This document shows, in pieces, positions 1 to 9,378 of a DNA stretch of 64,000 nucleotides. The notes below the pieces were generated by a model. It worked only from the letters and a program-made list of their open reading frames with translations. It did not search any database and had not been told where the DNA came from. The position numbers and the translations under genes were made by a program. This DNA is from Beijerinckiaceae bacterium RH AL1 (GTDB lineage Bacteria; Pseudomonadota; Alphaproteobacteria; Rhizobiales; Beijerinckiaceae), in contig LR590083.2 of the NCBI GenBank assembly GCA_901457705.2, positions 2,790,597 through 2,854,596 on the forward strand, given 5' to 3'. Numbering within the stretch: position 1 is the stretch's first letter; the number at the start of each line of letters is the position of its first letter.

Positions 1-52
1 AGGTTGCGCACCCTGCCCCACCGGGCGTGCCACGTGAGCGACAGACCCGAAC

Positions 53-952
53 ATGCCCGACCTCGCCGACCTCTTCCCCGGCTTCGCCTCGCACTGGATC
101 GACACCGCAGCCGGCCGCTTCTTCGCCCGCGCGGGCGGCAGCGGGCCGCCGCTGCTGCTGCTCCACGGCTATCCGCAAACGCATGTCGAGTGGCACAAGA
201 TCGCGCCGCGCCTTGCCGAGCGCTTCACCGTCGTCGCCATGGACCTGCGCGGCTACGGCTGGTCGTCGCTGCCGGTGGGCGCCAACGGCGAGGGCATGGC
301 CAAGCGGGCCCTCGCGCAGGACGCGATCGACGTCATGGAAAAGCTCGGCCACGTGCGCTTCAGCGTCGTCGGCCATGACCGCGGCGGCCGCGTCGCCTAT
401 CGCCTCGCCTACGATCATCCCGGGCGGCTCGAGAAGGTTGCCGTCATCGACATCGTGCCGACCTTCGCGATGTTCGACGACATGGGGCAGACCGAGGCGG
501 CGCTGAAGAAGTACCACTGGCTGTTCCTCGCCCAGCCCGCGCCGTTCCCGGAAACGCTGATCGGCGTCAACGCCCGCTACTTCCTCGAGCATGCGCTGGC
601 GAACTGGTCCGCCGCGAAGGATCTCTCCGCCTACGCGCCCGAGGCGCTGGCGCACTACCGCGCCGCCTTCGAAGACCCCACGCGCATCGCGGCGAGCTGC
701 GAGGACTATCGCGCCGGCGCGCTGATCGACCGGCTGATCGACAAGGCCGACCTCGACGCCGGCCGCAAGATCGAGGTGCCGCTGCTGGCGCTCTGGGGCG
801 ACGCGGGCCTGCCGGCCGCCGGCGCCTCGCCGCTCGACGTGTGGCGCCAATACGCGCACGATGTGCAGGGCCACGCGATCAAGTCCGGCCATTTCGTGCC
901 GGAAGAGAATCCCGACGCCTGCGTCGAGGCACTGCTCGCATTCCTCGCCTGA
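53..952 (+). CDS. Alpha/beta hydrolase, fluoroacetate dehalogenase-like
   Basis: A 299-residue alpha/beta hydrolase that resembles haloacetate/fluoroacetate dehalogenases, which release halide from 2-haloacetates through an aspartyl ester. Visible landmarks are the oxyanion segment HGYPQTHVEW (38-47), the nucleophile motif GHDRGGR with D109 and arginines R110 and R113, an acid D133 and the general base H280 in KSGHFVPEE. H155-W156 (KKYHW) and Y219 (CEDYR) occupy the places of the halide-pocket His, Trp and Tyr of characterised fluoroacetate dehalogenases. The ATG at 53 gives the usual family length of about 300. The gene stands alone, followed by a 142-base gap. Substrate is inferred; an epoxide hydrolase is the main alternative, but the HW/Y pocket argues against it. 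Confidence 0.85.
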   Translation: MPDLADLFPGFASHWIDTAAGRFFARAGGSGPPLLLLHGYPQTHVEWHKIAPRLAERFTVVAMDLRGYGWSSLPVGANGEGMAKRALAQDAIDVMEKLGHVRFSVVGHDRGGRVAYRLAYDHPGRLEKVAVIDIVPTFAMFDDMGQTEAALKKYHWLFLAQPAPFPETLIGVNARYFLEHALANWSAAKDLSAYAPEALAHYRAAFEDPTRIAASCEDYRAGALIDRLIDKADLDAGRKIEVPLLALWGDAGLPAAGASPLDVWRQYAHDVQGHAIKSGHFVPEENPDACVEALLAFLA

Positions 953-1094
953 GCTTCGTTCGCCTCTCTACGCGTCGCGCGAGAGAAGAAAGAAGGCGCT
1001 GAAGCACCGCCGCGTGGAATATCCTTCAAGACGTTGACGCGACAGGTTTTCCGACCCCAGATACCGGCCGATCGCGGGGCCGGAAGGGACGGGC

Positions 1095-1883
1095 GTGGAT
1101 TTCATCAGCCACATCAACTGGGCGTATTCGGTTTCCGGCTTCCTCGTCGGCGTGCTGGTCGGCTTGACCGGCGTCGGCGGCGGCTCGCTGATGACGCCCC
1201 TCCTCGTCCTGCTCTTCGGCATCGCGCCGGCCACCGCCGTCGGCACCGACCTGCTCTATGCCGCGGTGACAAAGAGCGGCGGCATCGTCGTGCACGGGCT
1301 GAACCGCACGATCGACTGGGCGATCGTGCGCCGCCTAGCGCTCGGCAGCGTGCCGGCGACGGCGCTCACCCTGCTCTATCTCGATCACATCGGCATCAAC
1401 GGCCATGCCCAGCACAGCCTGATCTCGACCGTGCTCGGCATCGCGCTCGTCCTCACGGCGATCTCGCTGATCTTCCGCCGCGTGCTGCTCGATCGCTTCG
1501 CGCCCGTCATGGAGCGGCTGAGCGAGCGCCGGCGCATCTTGCTGACCGTGCTGCTCGGCCTGTTCCTCGGTGTGTTCGTGTCGATCTCGTCGGTTGGCGC
1601 CGGCGCCATCGGCGTCACCGCGCTCCTGATCCTCTATCCGCGTGCGCAGCTGGTGCGCATCGTCGGCGCCGATATCGCGCATGCGGTGCCGCTGACGCTG
1701 ATCGCCGGCCTCGGCCACTGGTATCTCGGCTCGGTCAACTGGGCGGTGCTCGGCTCGCTGCTCGTCGGCTCGCTGCCGGGCATCGCCATCGCCAGCCAGC
1801 TCGCGAGCCGCGCGCCGGACAAGGTTCTGCGGCCGATCATGGCGGCGATCCTCGCGGTCGTCGGGTTGCGCCTCGCCTTTTGA
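1095..1883 (+). CDS. TauE/SafE family sulfite/anion exporter
   Basis: A 262-residue inner-membrane protein of the TauE/SafE (DUF81) family, putative exporters of sulfite, sulfonates or other small organic anions. It has about eight hydrophobic segments. The family repeat is seen twice: GVGGGSLMTPLL near residues 26-37 and the degenerate SSVGAGAIGVTALL near 160-173. The start is a GTG after a purine-rich stretch (ggaaggga). The gene ends 6 bases before the convergent tadA gene. The substrate cannot be told from sequence. Confidence 0.85.
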   Translation: MDFISHINWAYSVSGFLVGVLVGLTGVGGGSLMTPLLVLLFGIAPATAVGTDLLYAAVTKSGGIVVHGLNRTIDWAIVRRLALGSVPATALTLLYLDHIGINGHAQHSLISTVLGIALVLTAISLIFRRVLLDRFAPVMERLSERRRILLTVLLGLFLGVFVSISSVGAGAIGVTALLILYPRAQLVRIVGADIAHAVPLTLIAGLGHWYLGSVNWAVLGSLLVGSLPGIAIASQLASRAPDKVLRPIMAAILAVVGLRLAF

Positions 1884-1888
1884 AGGAG

Positions 1889-2341
1889 CTAGCGGCGCGC
1901 CGCGAAGAAGTCCTTCAGGAGCTTGCCGGCCTCTAGCGCCCCGATGCCGCCGAACACCTCGGGCGCATGATGGCAGGTCGCCTGGCCGAAGAAGCGCGGG
2001 CCGTTCTCGACCGCGCCGCCCTTTAGATCGTCGCAGCCGAAATAGAGCCGGCGGATCCGCGCAAACGAGATCGCCGCCGCACACATCGCACAGGGCTCCA
2101 GCGTGACGTAGAGATCGCAGCCGACGAGCCGCTCGCTGGCGAGCGCGGTGCAGGCGGCGCGGATCGCCAGCATCTCGGCATGCGCGGTCGGATCGCGATC
2201 GGCGAGCGTGCGGTTGCCGGCGACGGCGAGCACGCGGCCGTCGCGCACGATGGTCGCGCCGACCGGCACCTCGCCCCTCGCCGCGGCGTCGCGCGCGGCC
2301 TCGAACGCCAGCACCATCGGATCTTTCGCGGTTTCGATCAT
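1889..2341 (-). CDS. tadA: tRNA-specific adenosine deaminase
   Basis: A 150-residue zinc deaminase that most likely converts A34 to inosine in tRNA-Arg(ACG). The zinc and catalytic residues are intact: H54-A-E56 in TAHAEML and C84/C87 in LEPCAMC. The N-terminal DPMVLAFEAARDAA and the segment following PCAMC (AISFARIRRLYFGC) are typical of TadA rather than of cytidine or guanine deaminases. It is transcribed divergently from rluB, with 44 bases between the two starts; the tadA-rluB-rsmD neighbourhood is common in Rhizobiales. Length matches the family. Confidence 0.9.
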   Translation of the reverse strand: MIETAKDPMVLAFEAARDAAARGEVPVGATIVRDGRVLAVAGNRTLADRDPTAHAEMLAIRAACTALASERLVGCDLYVTLEPCAMCAAAISFARIRRLYFGCDDLKGGAVENGPRFFGQATCHHAPEVFGGIGALEAGKLLKDFFAARR

Positions 2342-2385
2342 CTCGCACGCGTTTGCTTTTCGAGGCCGCCTCTGTATCAGGGGCC

Positions 2386-4338
2386 ATGACCCGGAACGAG
2401 ACCGAAAACCCGGCGCCGGCGCGCCAGCGCATCGCCAAGCTGATGGCGCGCGTCGGCCTCTGCTCGCGCCGCGACGCCGAGGCCTGGATCGTCGACGGCC
2501 GCGTCAGCGTCAACGGCGAGGTGCTGACGAGCCCGGCCCTCGACGTCAGCCCCGACGACACGATCCTCGTCGACGGCGCGCCGCTGCCGCAGGCGGAGAA
2601 GACGCGGCTCTTCCTGTTCCACAAGCCGCGCGGGCTCGTCACCTCGGACCATGATCCCGAGGGTCGCGCCACCGTCGCCGATCACCTGCGCGAGCATTGG
2701 CCGGACGGCCCGCGCGTCGTCACCATCGGACGGCTCGACATCAACACCGAGGGCCTGCTGCTGCTGACCAACGACGGCGGCCTGGCGCGGCTGCTCGAGC
2801 TGCCGAAGACCGGCTGGGTCCGCCGCTACCGCGTCCGCGCCAAGGGCGAGACGGACCAGAGCGTGCTCGACGGCCTCGCCGACGGCATCACCATCGACGG
2901 GATCGACTATGCGGGCATCGAGGCCAAGCTCGATCGCCAGCAGGGCGCCAACGTCTGGCTGACGATGGGTCTGCGCGAGGGCAAGAATCGCGAGGTGAAG
3001 CGCGTGCTCGAGGCGATCGGCCTCGAGGTGAACCGGCTGATCCGGCTGTCGTTCGGGCCGTTCCAGCTCGGCGACCTTCCGGAAGGCGCGGTCGAGGAGG
3101 TGCGCACGCGCGTGCTGCGCGATCAGCTCGGCCCGACCCTCGCCGAGGCCGCAGGTGCGCGCTTCGAGGAGGCGCCGGCGCCCGTAGAGCGCAAGCCGGC
3201 GCGCCCCGATCGTGCGCCGGCGCGTTCGGCCGGCGGCGAGCGGGTCGAGAGGAGCACGCGGCCGTCGCCAGGCGGCCGTCGCGACGAGCGCCCGCGCGGC
3301 GGCGACCGGCCGCTTGCCCGGCCCCTGCGCGGCGAGCGCGAGAGCGAGGCTCCGGCCCCGATCCGCGAGCGGCCGAAGGCAGGCACGCGCAAGCACGTCT
3401 CGACGCTTCGCGCCGAGGAGACAGAGGCGACGCGGCGCGGGCCGCGCAAGCGCATCGAGCGCGGCGACCTCACCGATCGCCGCGATCGCAAGGTCACCGT
3501 CGAGCGGCTCGTCGGCACGCACCCGATCGAGCCGACGCGGGCCCGCGACGGCAGCCGCCCGGCGCGCCGCGACGATCCTCGGGCCGCACCGGGCAAGCCG
3601 GCGCGTCGAGGGGCCAGCCCCTCCGCACTCGCCAAGCGCGCCCGCGCGGCACGCAGCGGCGGCGCGCCCGGCGAGGATCGCAGGCCTCGCGACGACGCGG
3701 CGCCGCCGCGCCGGCGCGAGCGGCCGGATGAGGCGACGCGGCCGGATGGGGCGACGCGGCGCCCGGCGCCAGCCGGAGGGCGCGAAGAGCGGCGCGACAG
3801 GTTCGACGCGAAGCCGCGTCCCGCTGGGGGGCGCGGTCGCGAGGATGACGGGCGCCGCGCTGGCTCGAGCGGCCCGGGTGCCTCGCGGTCCGACGCAAGG
3901 CCGTCGCGTCGAGGCGACAAGCGACCCCGCGCGCGACTCGAGAGAGGCGAACGTCCCGATGGCCGAGAGGGCAGCGCGCGCGGCGAAGCGCGACGGGACG
4001 GCTCGAGGTTCGAAGGCAAACGAACGGAGCGCTCGGCGGCGCCACGCGGGGATGGCGCGCCGCCGCCGGACAAGCGGCGCAGCACGCGCGGACTGGAGCA
4101 AGGCGAGCGCCGCAGCGCGGCGGGAGAGCGCCCTAGCGGCAGGTCGCCGTCACGTTCCGGTGGCAAGCCCGCAGGCGGCAGGCCGGCGGGTGGTAAGCCG
4201 ACAGGTGGCCGGCCAGGTGGCGCCAGGCCCGCAGGCGGAAGGCCCACTAGCGGTAGGCCCGCAGGTGGCAGGCCCGCAGGCGGAAAACCTCGCGGGCCGG
4301 CGGGCGGTGGCCGCGGCAAGCCGCGCCCGAAGAGCTGA
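2386..4338 (+). CDS. rluB: 23S rRNA pseudouridine synthase with long basic disordered tail
   Basis: A pseudouridine synthase of the RluB/RsuA group, which modifies U2605 of 23S rRNA. The N-terminal S4 RNA-binding domain (about 14-70) is followed by the catalytic domain (about 75-245), with the catalytic Asp in GRLDINTEGLLLLTNDG and the C-terminal motif LREGKNREVKR. About 400 further residues are almost entirely Arg, Gly, Pro, Ala, Glu and Asp, ending in tandem GGRPAGGKP-type repeats. Alphaproteobacterial homologues often carry such tails, but this one makes the protein about 650 residues. The ATG at 2386 is preferred over an upstream TTG at 2353 because the S4 domain follows directly. rsmD begins 3 bases after the stop, so the two are probably co-transcribed. 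Confidence 0.88.
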   Translation: MTRNETENPAPARQRIAKLMARVGLCSRRDAEAWIVDGRVSVNGEVLTSPALDVSPDDTILVDGAPLPQAEKTRLFLFHKPRGLVTSDHDPEGRATVADHLREHWPDGPRVVTIGRLDINTEGLLLLTNDGGLARLLELPKTGWVRRYRVRAKGETDQSVLDGLADGITIDGIDYAGIEAKLDRQQGANVWLTMGLREGKNREVKRVLEAIGLEVNRLIRLSFGPFQLGDLPEGAVEEVRTRVLRDQLGPTLAEAAGARFEEAPAPVERKPARPDRAPARSAGGERVERSTRPSPGGRRDERPRGGDRPLARPLRGERESEAPAPIRERPKAGTRKHVSTLRAEETEATRRGPRKRIERGDLTDRRDRKVTVERLVGTHPIEPTRARDGSRPARRDDPRAAPGKPARRGASPSALAKRARAARSGGAPGEDRRPRDDAAPPRRRERPDEATRPDGATRRPAPAGGREERRDRFDAKPRPAGGRGREDDGRRAGSSGPGASRSDARPSRRGDKRPRARLERGERPDGREGSARGEARRDGSRFEGKRTERSAAPRGDGAPPPDKRRSTRGLEQGERRSAAGERPSGRSPSRSGGKPAGGRPAGGKPTGGRPGGARPAGGRPTSGRPAGGRPAGGKPRGPAGGGRGKPRPKS

Positions 4339-4341
4339 GCC

Positions 4342-4892
4342 TTGCGCATCGTCGGCGGCCGCCTCGGCGGGCGCACCCTGAAAGGTCCGAGCTCCAACCA
4401 CATCCGCCCGACCTCGGACCGGCTGCGCGAATCTCTCTTCAACATCCTGGAGCACGGCTACGGCGGCGTCGCGGGCCTGCGCGTGATCGACCTCTTCGCG
4501 GGCACCGGTGCGCTGGCGCTCGAAGCCCTCTCGCGGGTGCGCGCTTCGCCCTGCTCGTCGACGACGGGGCCGAGGCGCGGGCGCTGATCCGCGCTAATGT
4601 CGAGGCGCTGGGCCTCGGCGGCGAAACGCGCGTCTTCCGTCGCGATGCGCGCAAGCTCGGCCTTGCGCCGCCCGGCGACCCCTACGACGTCGCGTTCCTC
4701 GACCCGCCCTACGGTCGCAGCCTCGCCGAGCCGGCACTCGCCGCCCTGTCGGACGGCGGCTGGCTGCGGCCCGGCGCGCTCGTCATCGTCGAGGAAGCGG
4801 CCGAGGCGACCGTCACGCCGCCCGATGGATTCTCGCCGCTCGACGCCCGCAGCTTCGGCGACACGCAGGTCGTGCTGCTGCGTGCGGGCTGA
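4342..4892 (+). pseudogene. rsmD: 16S rRNA m2G966 methyltransferase, one-base frameshift
   Basis: RsmD methylates G966 of 16S rRNA. The first part (TTG start, MRIVGGRLGGRTLKG, RPTSDRLRESLFNIL, SAM motif DLFAGTGALALEALSR) lies in one frame to about 4535. The rest, with the catalytic motif DPPYGRSLAE, lies in the -1 frame to the TGA at 4890. One G added to the GGG at 4535-4537 restores an uninterrupted protein of 183 residues, the usual family length, reading ALEALSRGARFALLVDDGAE. A sequencing error is more likely than a real mutation. No slippery heptamer or downstream structure suggests programmed frameshifting. It is tightly linked to rluB. Confidence 0.85.
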
Positions 4893-4907
4893 GCCTTAAA
4901 CGACGAA

Positions 4908-4928
4908 GGCCCGGCACAAGGCCGGGCC
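4908..4928. terminator. Hairpin between rsmD and the fasciclin gene
   Basis: An 8-bp perfect GC stem (ggcccggc / gccgggcc) with a 5-base loop lies between the convergent stops of rsmD and the fasciclin gene. There is no strong U-run on either side, so it may act as a weak bidirectional terminator. Confidence 0.5.
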
Positions 4929-4953
4929 CAAGCACTCACGCGCGAGCGTAAGC

Positions 4954-5508
4954 TTACGGAAGCATCACGGCGTTGATCACGTGGATCACGCCGTTCGACT
5001 GAATGACGTTCGGGATCGTCACCGACGCGGCATCACCCTTCGAATCGGTGATGATGATGCTCTTGCCCTTCTGGGTGGCCGTCAGCGGCTCGCCCTGAAC
5101 GGTCTTCAGCTCGGCCTTGCCGCCACCGGCCTTGATCTGCTCCTCGAGGTCCCGAGCGGTGAGCTTGCCGGGGACGACGTGGTAGGTCAGCACGGCGGTG
5201 AGCTGGTCCTTGTTCTCGGGCTTCAGCAGGTTGTCGACGGTGCCGGCGGGCAGCTTCTTGAAGGCGGCATTGGTCGGCGCGAAGACCGTGAATGGGCCGG
5301 GGCCCTCGAGCGTGTCGACGAGGCCGGCGGCCTTGACGGCGGCGACGAGCGTCGTGTGGTCCTTCGAGTGGACGGCGTTCTCGACGATGTTCTTCGAAGC
5401 ATACATCGGGGCGCCGCCGACCATCGGATCCTTGGCGAAGGCCGGCCCGGCAACGCCGATCAGGGCGGTGATGGAGGCTGCGGCGACAGTCGAGCGAACG
5501 AATTTCAT
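4954..5508 (-). CDS. Exported fasciclin (FAS1) domain protein
   Basis: A 184-residue secreted or periplasmic protein. A signal peptide (MKFVRSTVAAASITALIGVA, cleavage likely after AFA at about residue 25) is followed by one FAS1 domain. The H1 region (FTVFAPTNAAFKKLPAGTV) and H2 region (SNGVIHVINAVMLP) are clear, and YHVVPGKL sits between them. FAS1 proteins usually mediate adhesion or matrix contacts. The ATG at 5508 follows a GGAGAC ribosome-binding site; an in-frame ATG two codons upstream is possible. The 195 bases upstream, to purD, contain no other gene. Confidence 0.88.
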   Translation of the reverse strand: MKFVRSTVAAASITALIGVAGPAFAKDPMVGGAPMYASKNIVENAVHSKDHTTLVAAVKAAGLVDTLEGPGPFTVFAPTNAAFKKLPAGTVDNLLKPENKDQLTAVLTYHVVPGKLTARDLEEQIKAGGGKAELKTVQGEPLTATQKGKSIIITDSKGDAASVTIPNVIQSNGVIHVINAVMLP

Positions 5509-5703
5509 GCATTTGTCTCCTTTGAAAGCGGACCGCGGCCCGCTCGCAGCCAGATACGGGCCGCCGCGTCAAAGGTTTCAGCCGCACACGACATCGCACC
5601 AAAACCAAGATTACAGTACGTTCATGTTCTCAAGCAGCAGGGAGACATTGCATCTTTCGCAGGTGCGATATGGAAACTCGATCTCTTCGCAAGCAAGTCG
5701 TCA

Positions 5704-6987
5704 TCAATAGTTCACAGGCGTCAGCGCCCTGGCGCCGATGTCGCGACGACAAAAACCGTCCGCCCAGTCGATCCTGTCGACGGCCGCGTAGGCTACGGCC
5801 CGCGCCGCCGCGACGTCGCGGCCGAGCGCGGTTATGCCGAGGACGCGCCCCCCGTCGGCGACGAGCCTGTCGCCCTCCCGTCGCGTGCCCGCTTGCGTGA
5901 CGACGACGCCGTCGAGGTCCGCGAGCCCGGTGATGACACCGCCCTTGGCCGGCGTCCCCGGATAGCCGCGCGCCGCGAGCACCACGCAGAGCCCGACGTC
6001 CGGCGAGAAGCGCAGCGGACGCGTCGGCATGCGGCCCTCGGCGCAGGCGAGCAGCAGCTCGAGCAGGTCGTCCTCGAGCCGCGGCAGCATCGCCTGCGTC
6101 TCGGGATCGCCGAAGCGAACGTTGAACTCGATGAGCTGCGGCCCAGCTCGCCCGATCATCAGGCCGACGAACAGCACGCCCTTGAACGGCGCCCCCTCGG
6201 CCGCCATGCCGGCCAGCGTCGGCTCGACGATCTCGCGCATGATGCGCGCCTGCATGGCCGTATCCACGATCGGCGCCGGCGAGTAGGCCCCCATGCCGCC
6301 GGTGTTCGGCCCCGTGTCGCCGTCGCCGACGCGCTTGTGATCCTGCGCAGAGGCGAAGGGCAGCGCGCGCGTCCCGTCGCAGAGCGCGAAGAAGGACGCC
6401 TCCTCGCCTTCGAGCACGGCCTCGAGCACGACGCTGGCGCCGGCCGCGCCGAATGCGCCGCCGAAGATCGCCGCGAGCGCCGCCTCGGCCTCCGCCGTGG
6501 TCGAGGCGACGGCGACGCCCTTGCCGGCAGCGAGCCCGTCGGCCTTGACGACAATCGGCGCGCCCACCTCGGCGAGATAGGCTCGCGCCGCATCGAGCGA
6601 CTCGCAGCGCCGGTAGGCCGCCGTCGGGATGTTGTGGCGGGCGCAGAAATCCTTGGTGAAGCCCTTCGACCCCTCGAGCCGGGCGGCCGCCTTGCTGGGA
6701 CCGAAGGCGGGGATGCCGGCGGCCTCCAGATCATCGACGAGGCCGTCGACGAGCGGCGCCTCCGGCCCGACGACGACGAGGCCGACACCCTTCTCGCTGC
6801 AGAAGGCGACGACGGCGTCGTGATCCTGCGGATCGAGCGCGACGCAGGTCGCGACCTCGGCGATGCCCGGATTGCCCGGCGCCGCGTAGAGCCGGCCGAG
6901 CCGCGGGCTGCGCGACAGGCTCGACGCGATCGCATGCTCGCGGCCGCCGGAGCCCAGCAGCAGGACATCGAGAGGTTGGTTCGCCAT
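5704..6987 (-). CDS. purD: Phosphoribosylamine-glycine ligase (GAR synthetase)
   Basis: Joins phosphoribosylamine and glycine with ATP in the second step of purine synthesis, in the cytosol. The 427 residues are full length. Seen are the N-terminal [14 protein letters not shown], the ATP-grasp segments [11 protein letters not shown] and [14 protein letters not shown], and the metal/ATP-binding region [12 protein letters not shown]. The ATG at 6987 gives the standard N-terminus. It is flanked by unrelated genes on the same strand, with 44 bases to the histidine kinase stop. Confidence 0.96.
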   Translation of the reverse strand: MANQPLDVLLLGSGGREHAIASSLSRSPRLGRLYAAPGNPGIAEVATCVALDPQDHDAVVAFCSEKGVGLVVVGPEAPLVDGLVDDLEAAGIPAFGPSKAAARLEGSKGFTKDFCARHNIPTAAYRRCESLDAARAYLAEVGAPIVVKADGLAAGKGVAVASTTAEAEAALAAIFGGAFGAAGASVVLEAVLEGEEASFFALCDGTRALPFASAQDHKRVGDGDTGPNTGGMGAYSPAPIVDTAMQARIMREIVEPTLAGMAAEGAPFKGVLFVGLMIGRAGPQLIEFNVRFGDPETQAMLPRLEDDLLELLLACAEGRMPTRPLRFSPDVGLCVVLAARGYPGTPAKGGVITGLADLDGVVVTQAGTRREGDRLVADGGRVLGITALGRDVAAARAVAYAAVDRIDWADGFCRRDIGARALTPVNY

Positions 6988-7031
6988 GCGCGCCTTCTAC
7001 GGCACGCCGACGCGGCGACCAAGCATCGGCG

Positions 7032-9377
7032 TCAGGAGGCTGTGGAGCGCACGAGACGCAGCCGGCGCGGGCGTCGCTGGCTCAGCAGCGCCTTGACCCG
7101 CGCGACAACGGCGATGCCGGTGTAGGGCTTGTTGATGAGCTCGACGCCCTCGTCGAGCCGACCGTCGTGGACGATGGCGTTGCGCGAGTAGCCGGTCGTG
7201 AACAGCACCGGCAGGCCCGGACGCTCGGCCAGCACGACATCGGCGAGCTGCCGTCCGTCCATCGGCCCGGTGAGAACGATGTCGGAGAAGAGCAGCGCGA
7301 TGTCGGCGTTGGCGCGCAGCAGCGCGAGCGCCTGGGTGGCGTCGCAGGCCGCGAGCACGCGATAGCCGGCCTCCTCAAGCGCCGCGACGCCGAGCTGGCG
7401 CACCATCTCCTCGTCCTCGACGACGAGGATGGTCTCGCCAGCGCGCGACATCGGCAGCGCCGCCGCGTCGTCGATCCACGGCTCCTCGCTCTGCGCCGCC
7501 TCCATCGCCGCGGCGCGCGGCAGGTAGAGCTTGAAGGTGCTGCCGCGGCCGAGCGCCGAGGTGACGGCGACGTTGCCGCCGGACTGCTTGATGAAGCCGT
7601 AGACCTGCGAGAGGCCGAGGCCCGTGCCCTTGCCGACGGGCTTCGTCGTGAAGAACGGCTCGAAGATCTGCGCCACGACCTCGGGCGGCATGCCGGTGCC
7701 CGTGTCGGAGACGGCCACCAGCACCCAGGCGCCAGGGCCGACTTCCGGGTCTCCGTCGGCGATCTCGACGTTCGCCGTCTCGATCCTGATGAGGCCGCCC
7801 TCGGGCATCGCATCGCGCGCGTTGACGGCGAGATTGACGATCGCGCTCTCGAGCTGGTTCGGATCGACCAGCGTCGGCCGGAGGTCGGCGGCGAGCTGCG
7901 TCTCGATGCGCACCCGCTCGCCCAGGGTGCTGCCGAGCAGCGTCAGCATCGACTCGATCAGCGCGTTCGCATCCGTCGCCACCGGCTCAAGGGCCTGCTG
8001 GCGCGAGAAGGCGAGCAGGCGGCTCGTCAGCGCCGCGGCACGGTTGGCGCCCTCGAGCGCGTTGCCGATAAACTGGAGGTTGCGCGCCTCCATGCCGCCG
8101 GGGCGCCGCCGCACGAGATCGAGGCTGCCGATCACCGCCGTCAGCAGGTTGTTGAAGTCGTGCGCGAGGCCACCGGTGAGACGCCCCACCGCCTCCATTT
8201 TCTGGGATTGGCGCAGCTGTCCCTCGATGCGCTCGCGCTCGGCGGCCTCGGCCTGCAGCGCCGCCGCCGTCTCCTCCCACTTGCGCCGCGCCATGCGCTC
8301 GCGCTGCGTCTGTCGCACCGCGAACGAGGAGGCAAGCAGCAGCGCCAAGGACGCCAGCAACGCCGCGATGCCGTAGATGACGAGCATCGAGTACCACGAC
8401 GCGAGCGCCGCGCTGCGGGCGATGCCGAAGCGCACGACGACCGGATAGGCGCCGATGCGGCGGAACGAGAAGATGCGATCGACGCCGTCGAGCTGCGAAT
8501 GCAGCGAGTAGCTGCCCGAGGTCTGCGTCTGGATGTCCCTGAGGAGCTTCGAGGTCGGCGGCAGGTGCTCGAACGGCAGCTTCGGCTCTGAGACGAGGAT
8601 CGCGCCGTCCGTGCGCACCAGGAGCACGCGATGATCGGTGTCGGGATCGACCGACTTGTAGAAGTCCTGGAAGTAGCTGACGTCGGCCGAGACGGCGATG
8701 ACGCCCTTGAACTCGCCGCCGGAGCCGATGCGGCCGGCGACATTGAAGACCGGGATCTTGGTCTGACGGCCGAGATAGGCGTTCGAGATCGTCGGCAGCG
8801 CCGACGCGCCCTTTTGCAGCGTCTGGAAGTAGTCGCGATCGGCGAAGCTGATCGTCGGGTTGGCGGGATAGGTGCGCCCGCTGGCAAGCATCCGGCCCTG
8901 GGCGTCGGCGACGGTGATGGTCGACACCTGGTCGAGGTCGTCCTGCAACTTGACGAGGATTTTGTAGAGGTCGACGCGATCCGCCTCTTTCGACCAATCC
9001 ATGAAGCGCAGGCGCAGGTTGACCTGCTCGATCACCAGCCGCTGCGATTCGAAGACCTTGAGCGCGTGCTCTTCCAGGATGCGCGTCGTGCGCTCGACGC
9101 GCTGTTCCGCCCGCCGGATCGTCTCGTCGTAGCTGTACCAGGCCGCAAGCGCGTAGAGAACGATCGGAAGCAGCACCGAAGCTGCGATCAACGCGAGCCC
9201 GGGACGGCCCCAGTGGGCGGCCCGGCGACGACCTTCAGCGCTCCCCGTCACGCCCCCGTCCGTCTCGTTCGGCGCCCCACGGCGCACCAGCTGCGTTTGT
9301 TGACGCGCAGCCGGAGCCGAGCGTGGCACGTTTCTCAAGATTCGACCAGCGAGGCGCTCGGCGCTCGCGGCGCGCAT
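7032..9377 (-). CDS. Hybrid sensor histidine kinase with Cache domain
   Basis: A 781-residue membrane sensor. Order: short basic N-terminus, TM1 (about 61-81), periplasmic double-Cache-like domain (about 85-325, with ISFADRDYFQTL and GVIAVSADVSYFQDFY), TM2 (about 331-353), coiled linker, HisKA with phospho-His H406 in GLAHDFNNLL, HATPase_c (N519; DTGTG 558-562; GKGTGLGLS 582-590) and a C-terminal receiver with D699 in FSDIVL and K750. Such hybrids sense small ligands and pass phosphate through the receiver. It begins one base after the mutL stop, so translation is probably coupled. The first 50 residues are unlike the rest and an internal GTG start near residue 43 is possible. Confidence 0.88.
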   Translation of the reverse strand: MRAASAERLAGRILRNVPRSAPAARQQTQLVRRGAPNETDGGVTGSAEGRRRAAHWGRPGLALIAASVLLPIVLYALAAWYSYDETIRRAEQRVERTTRILEEHALKVFESQRLVIEQVNLRLRFMDWSKEADRVDLYKILVKLQDDLDQVSTITVADAQGRMLASGRTYPANPTISFADRDYFQTLQKGASALPTISNAYLGRQTKIPVFNVAGRIGSGGEFKGVIAVSADVSYFQDFYKSVDPDTDHRVLLVRTDGAILVSEPKLPFEHLPPTSKLLRDIQTQTSGSYSLHSQLDGVDRIFSFRRIGAYPVVVRFGIARSAALASWYSMLVIYGIAALLASLALLLASSFAVRQTQRERMARRKWEETAAALQAEAAERERIEGQLRQSQKMEAVGRLTGGLAHDFNNLLTAVIGSLDLVRRRPGGMEARNLQFIGNALEGANRAAALTSRLLAFSRQQALEPVATDANALIESMLTLLGSTLGERVRIETQLAADLRPTLVDPNQLESAIVNLAVNARDAMPEGGLIRIETANVEIADGDPEVGPGAWVLVAVSDTGTGMPPEVVAQIFEPFFTTKPVGKGTGLGLSQVYGFIKQSGGNVAVTSALGRGSTFKLYLPRAAAMEAAQSEEPWIDDAAALPMSRAGETILVVEDEEMVRQLGVAALEEAGYRVLAACDATQALALLRANADIALLFSDIVLTGPMDGRQLADVVLAERPGLPVLFTTGYSRNAIVHDGRLDEGVELINKPYTGIAVVARVKALLSQRRPRRLRLVRSTAS

Positions 9378-9378
9378 G

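Noticed and set aside
2377-4445. Long open frames on the minus strand and in other frames across rluB
   Set aside because: They are Arg/Ala/Pro-rich shadows of the repetitive tail, without conserved motifs or ribosome-binding sites.
4530-4545. Programmed -1 frameshift in rsmD
   Set aside because: No slippery heptamer and no following stem, and the same kind of lesion occurs in unrelated genes.
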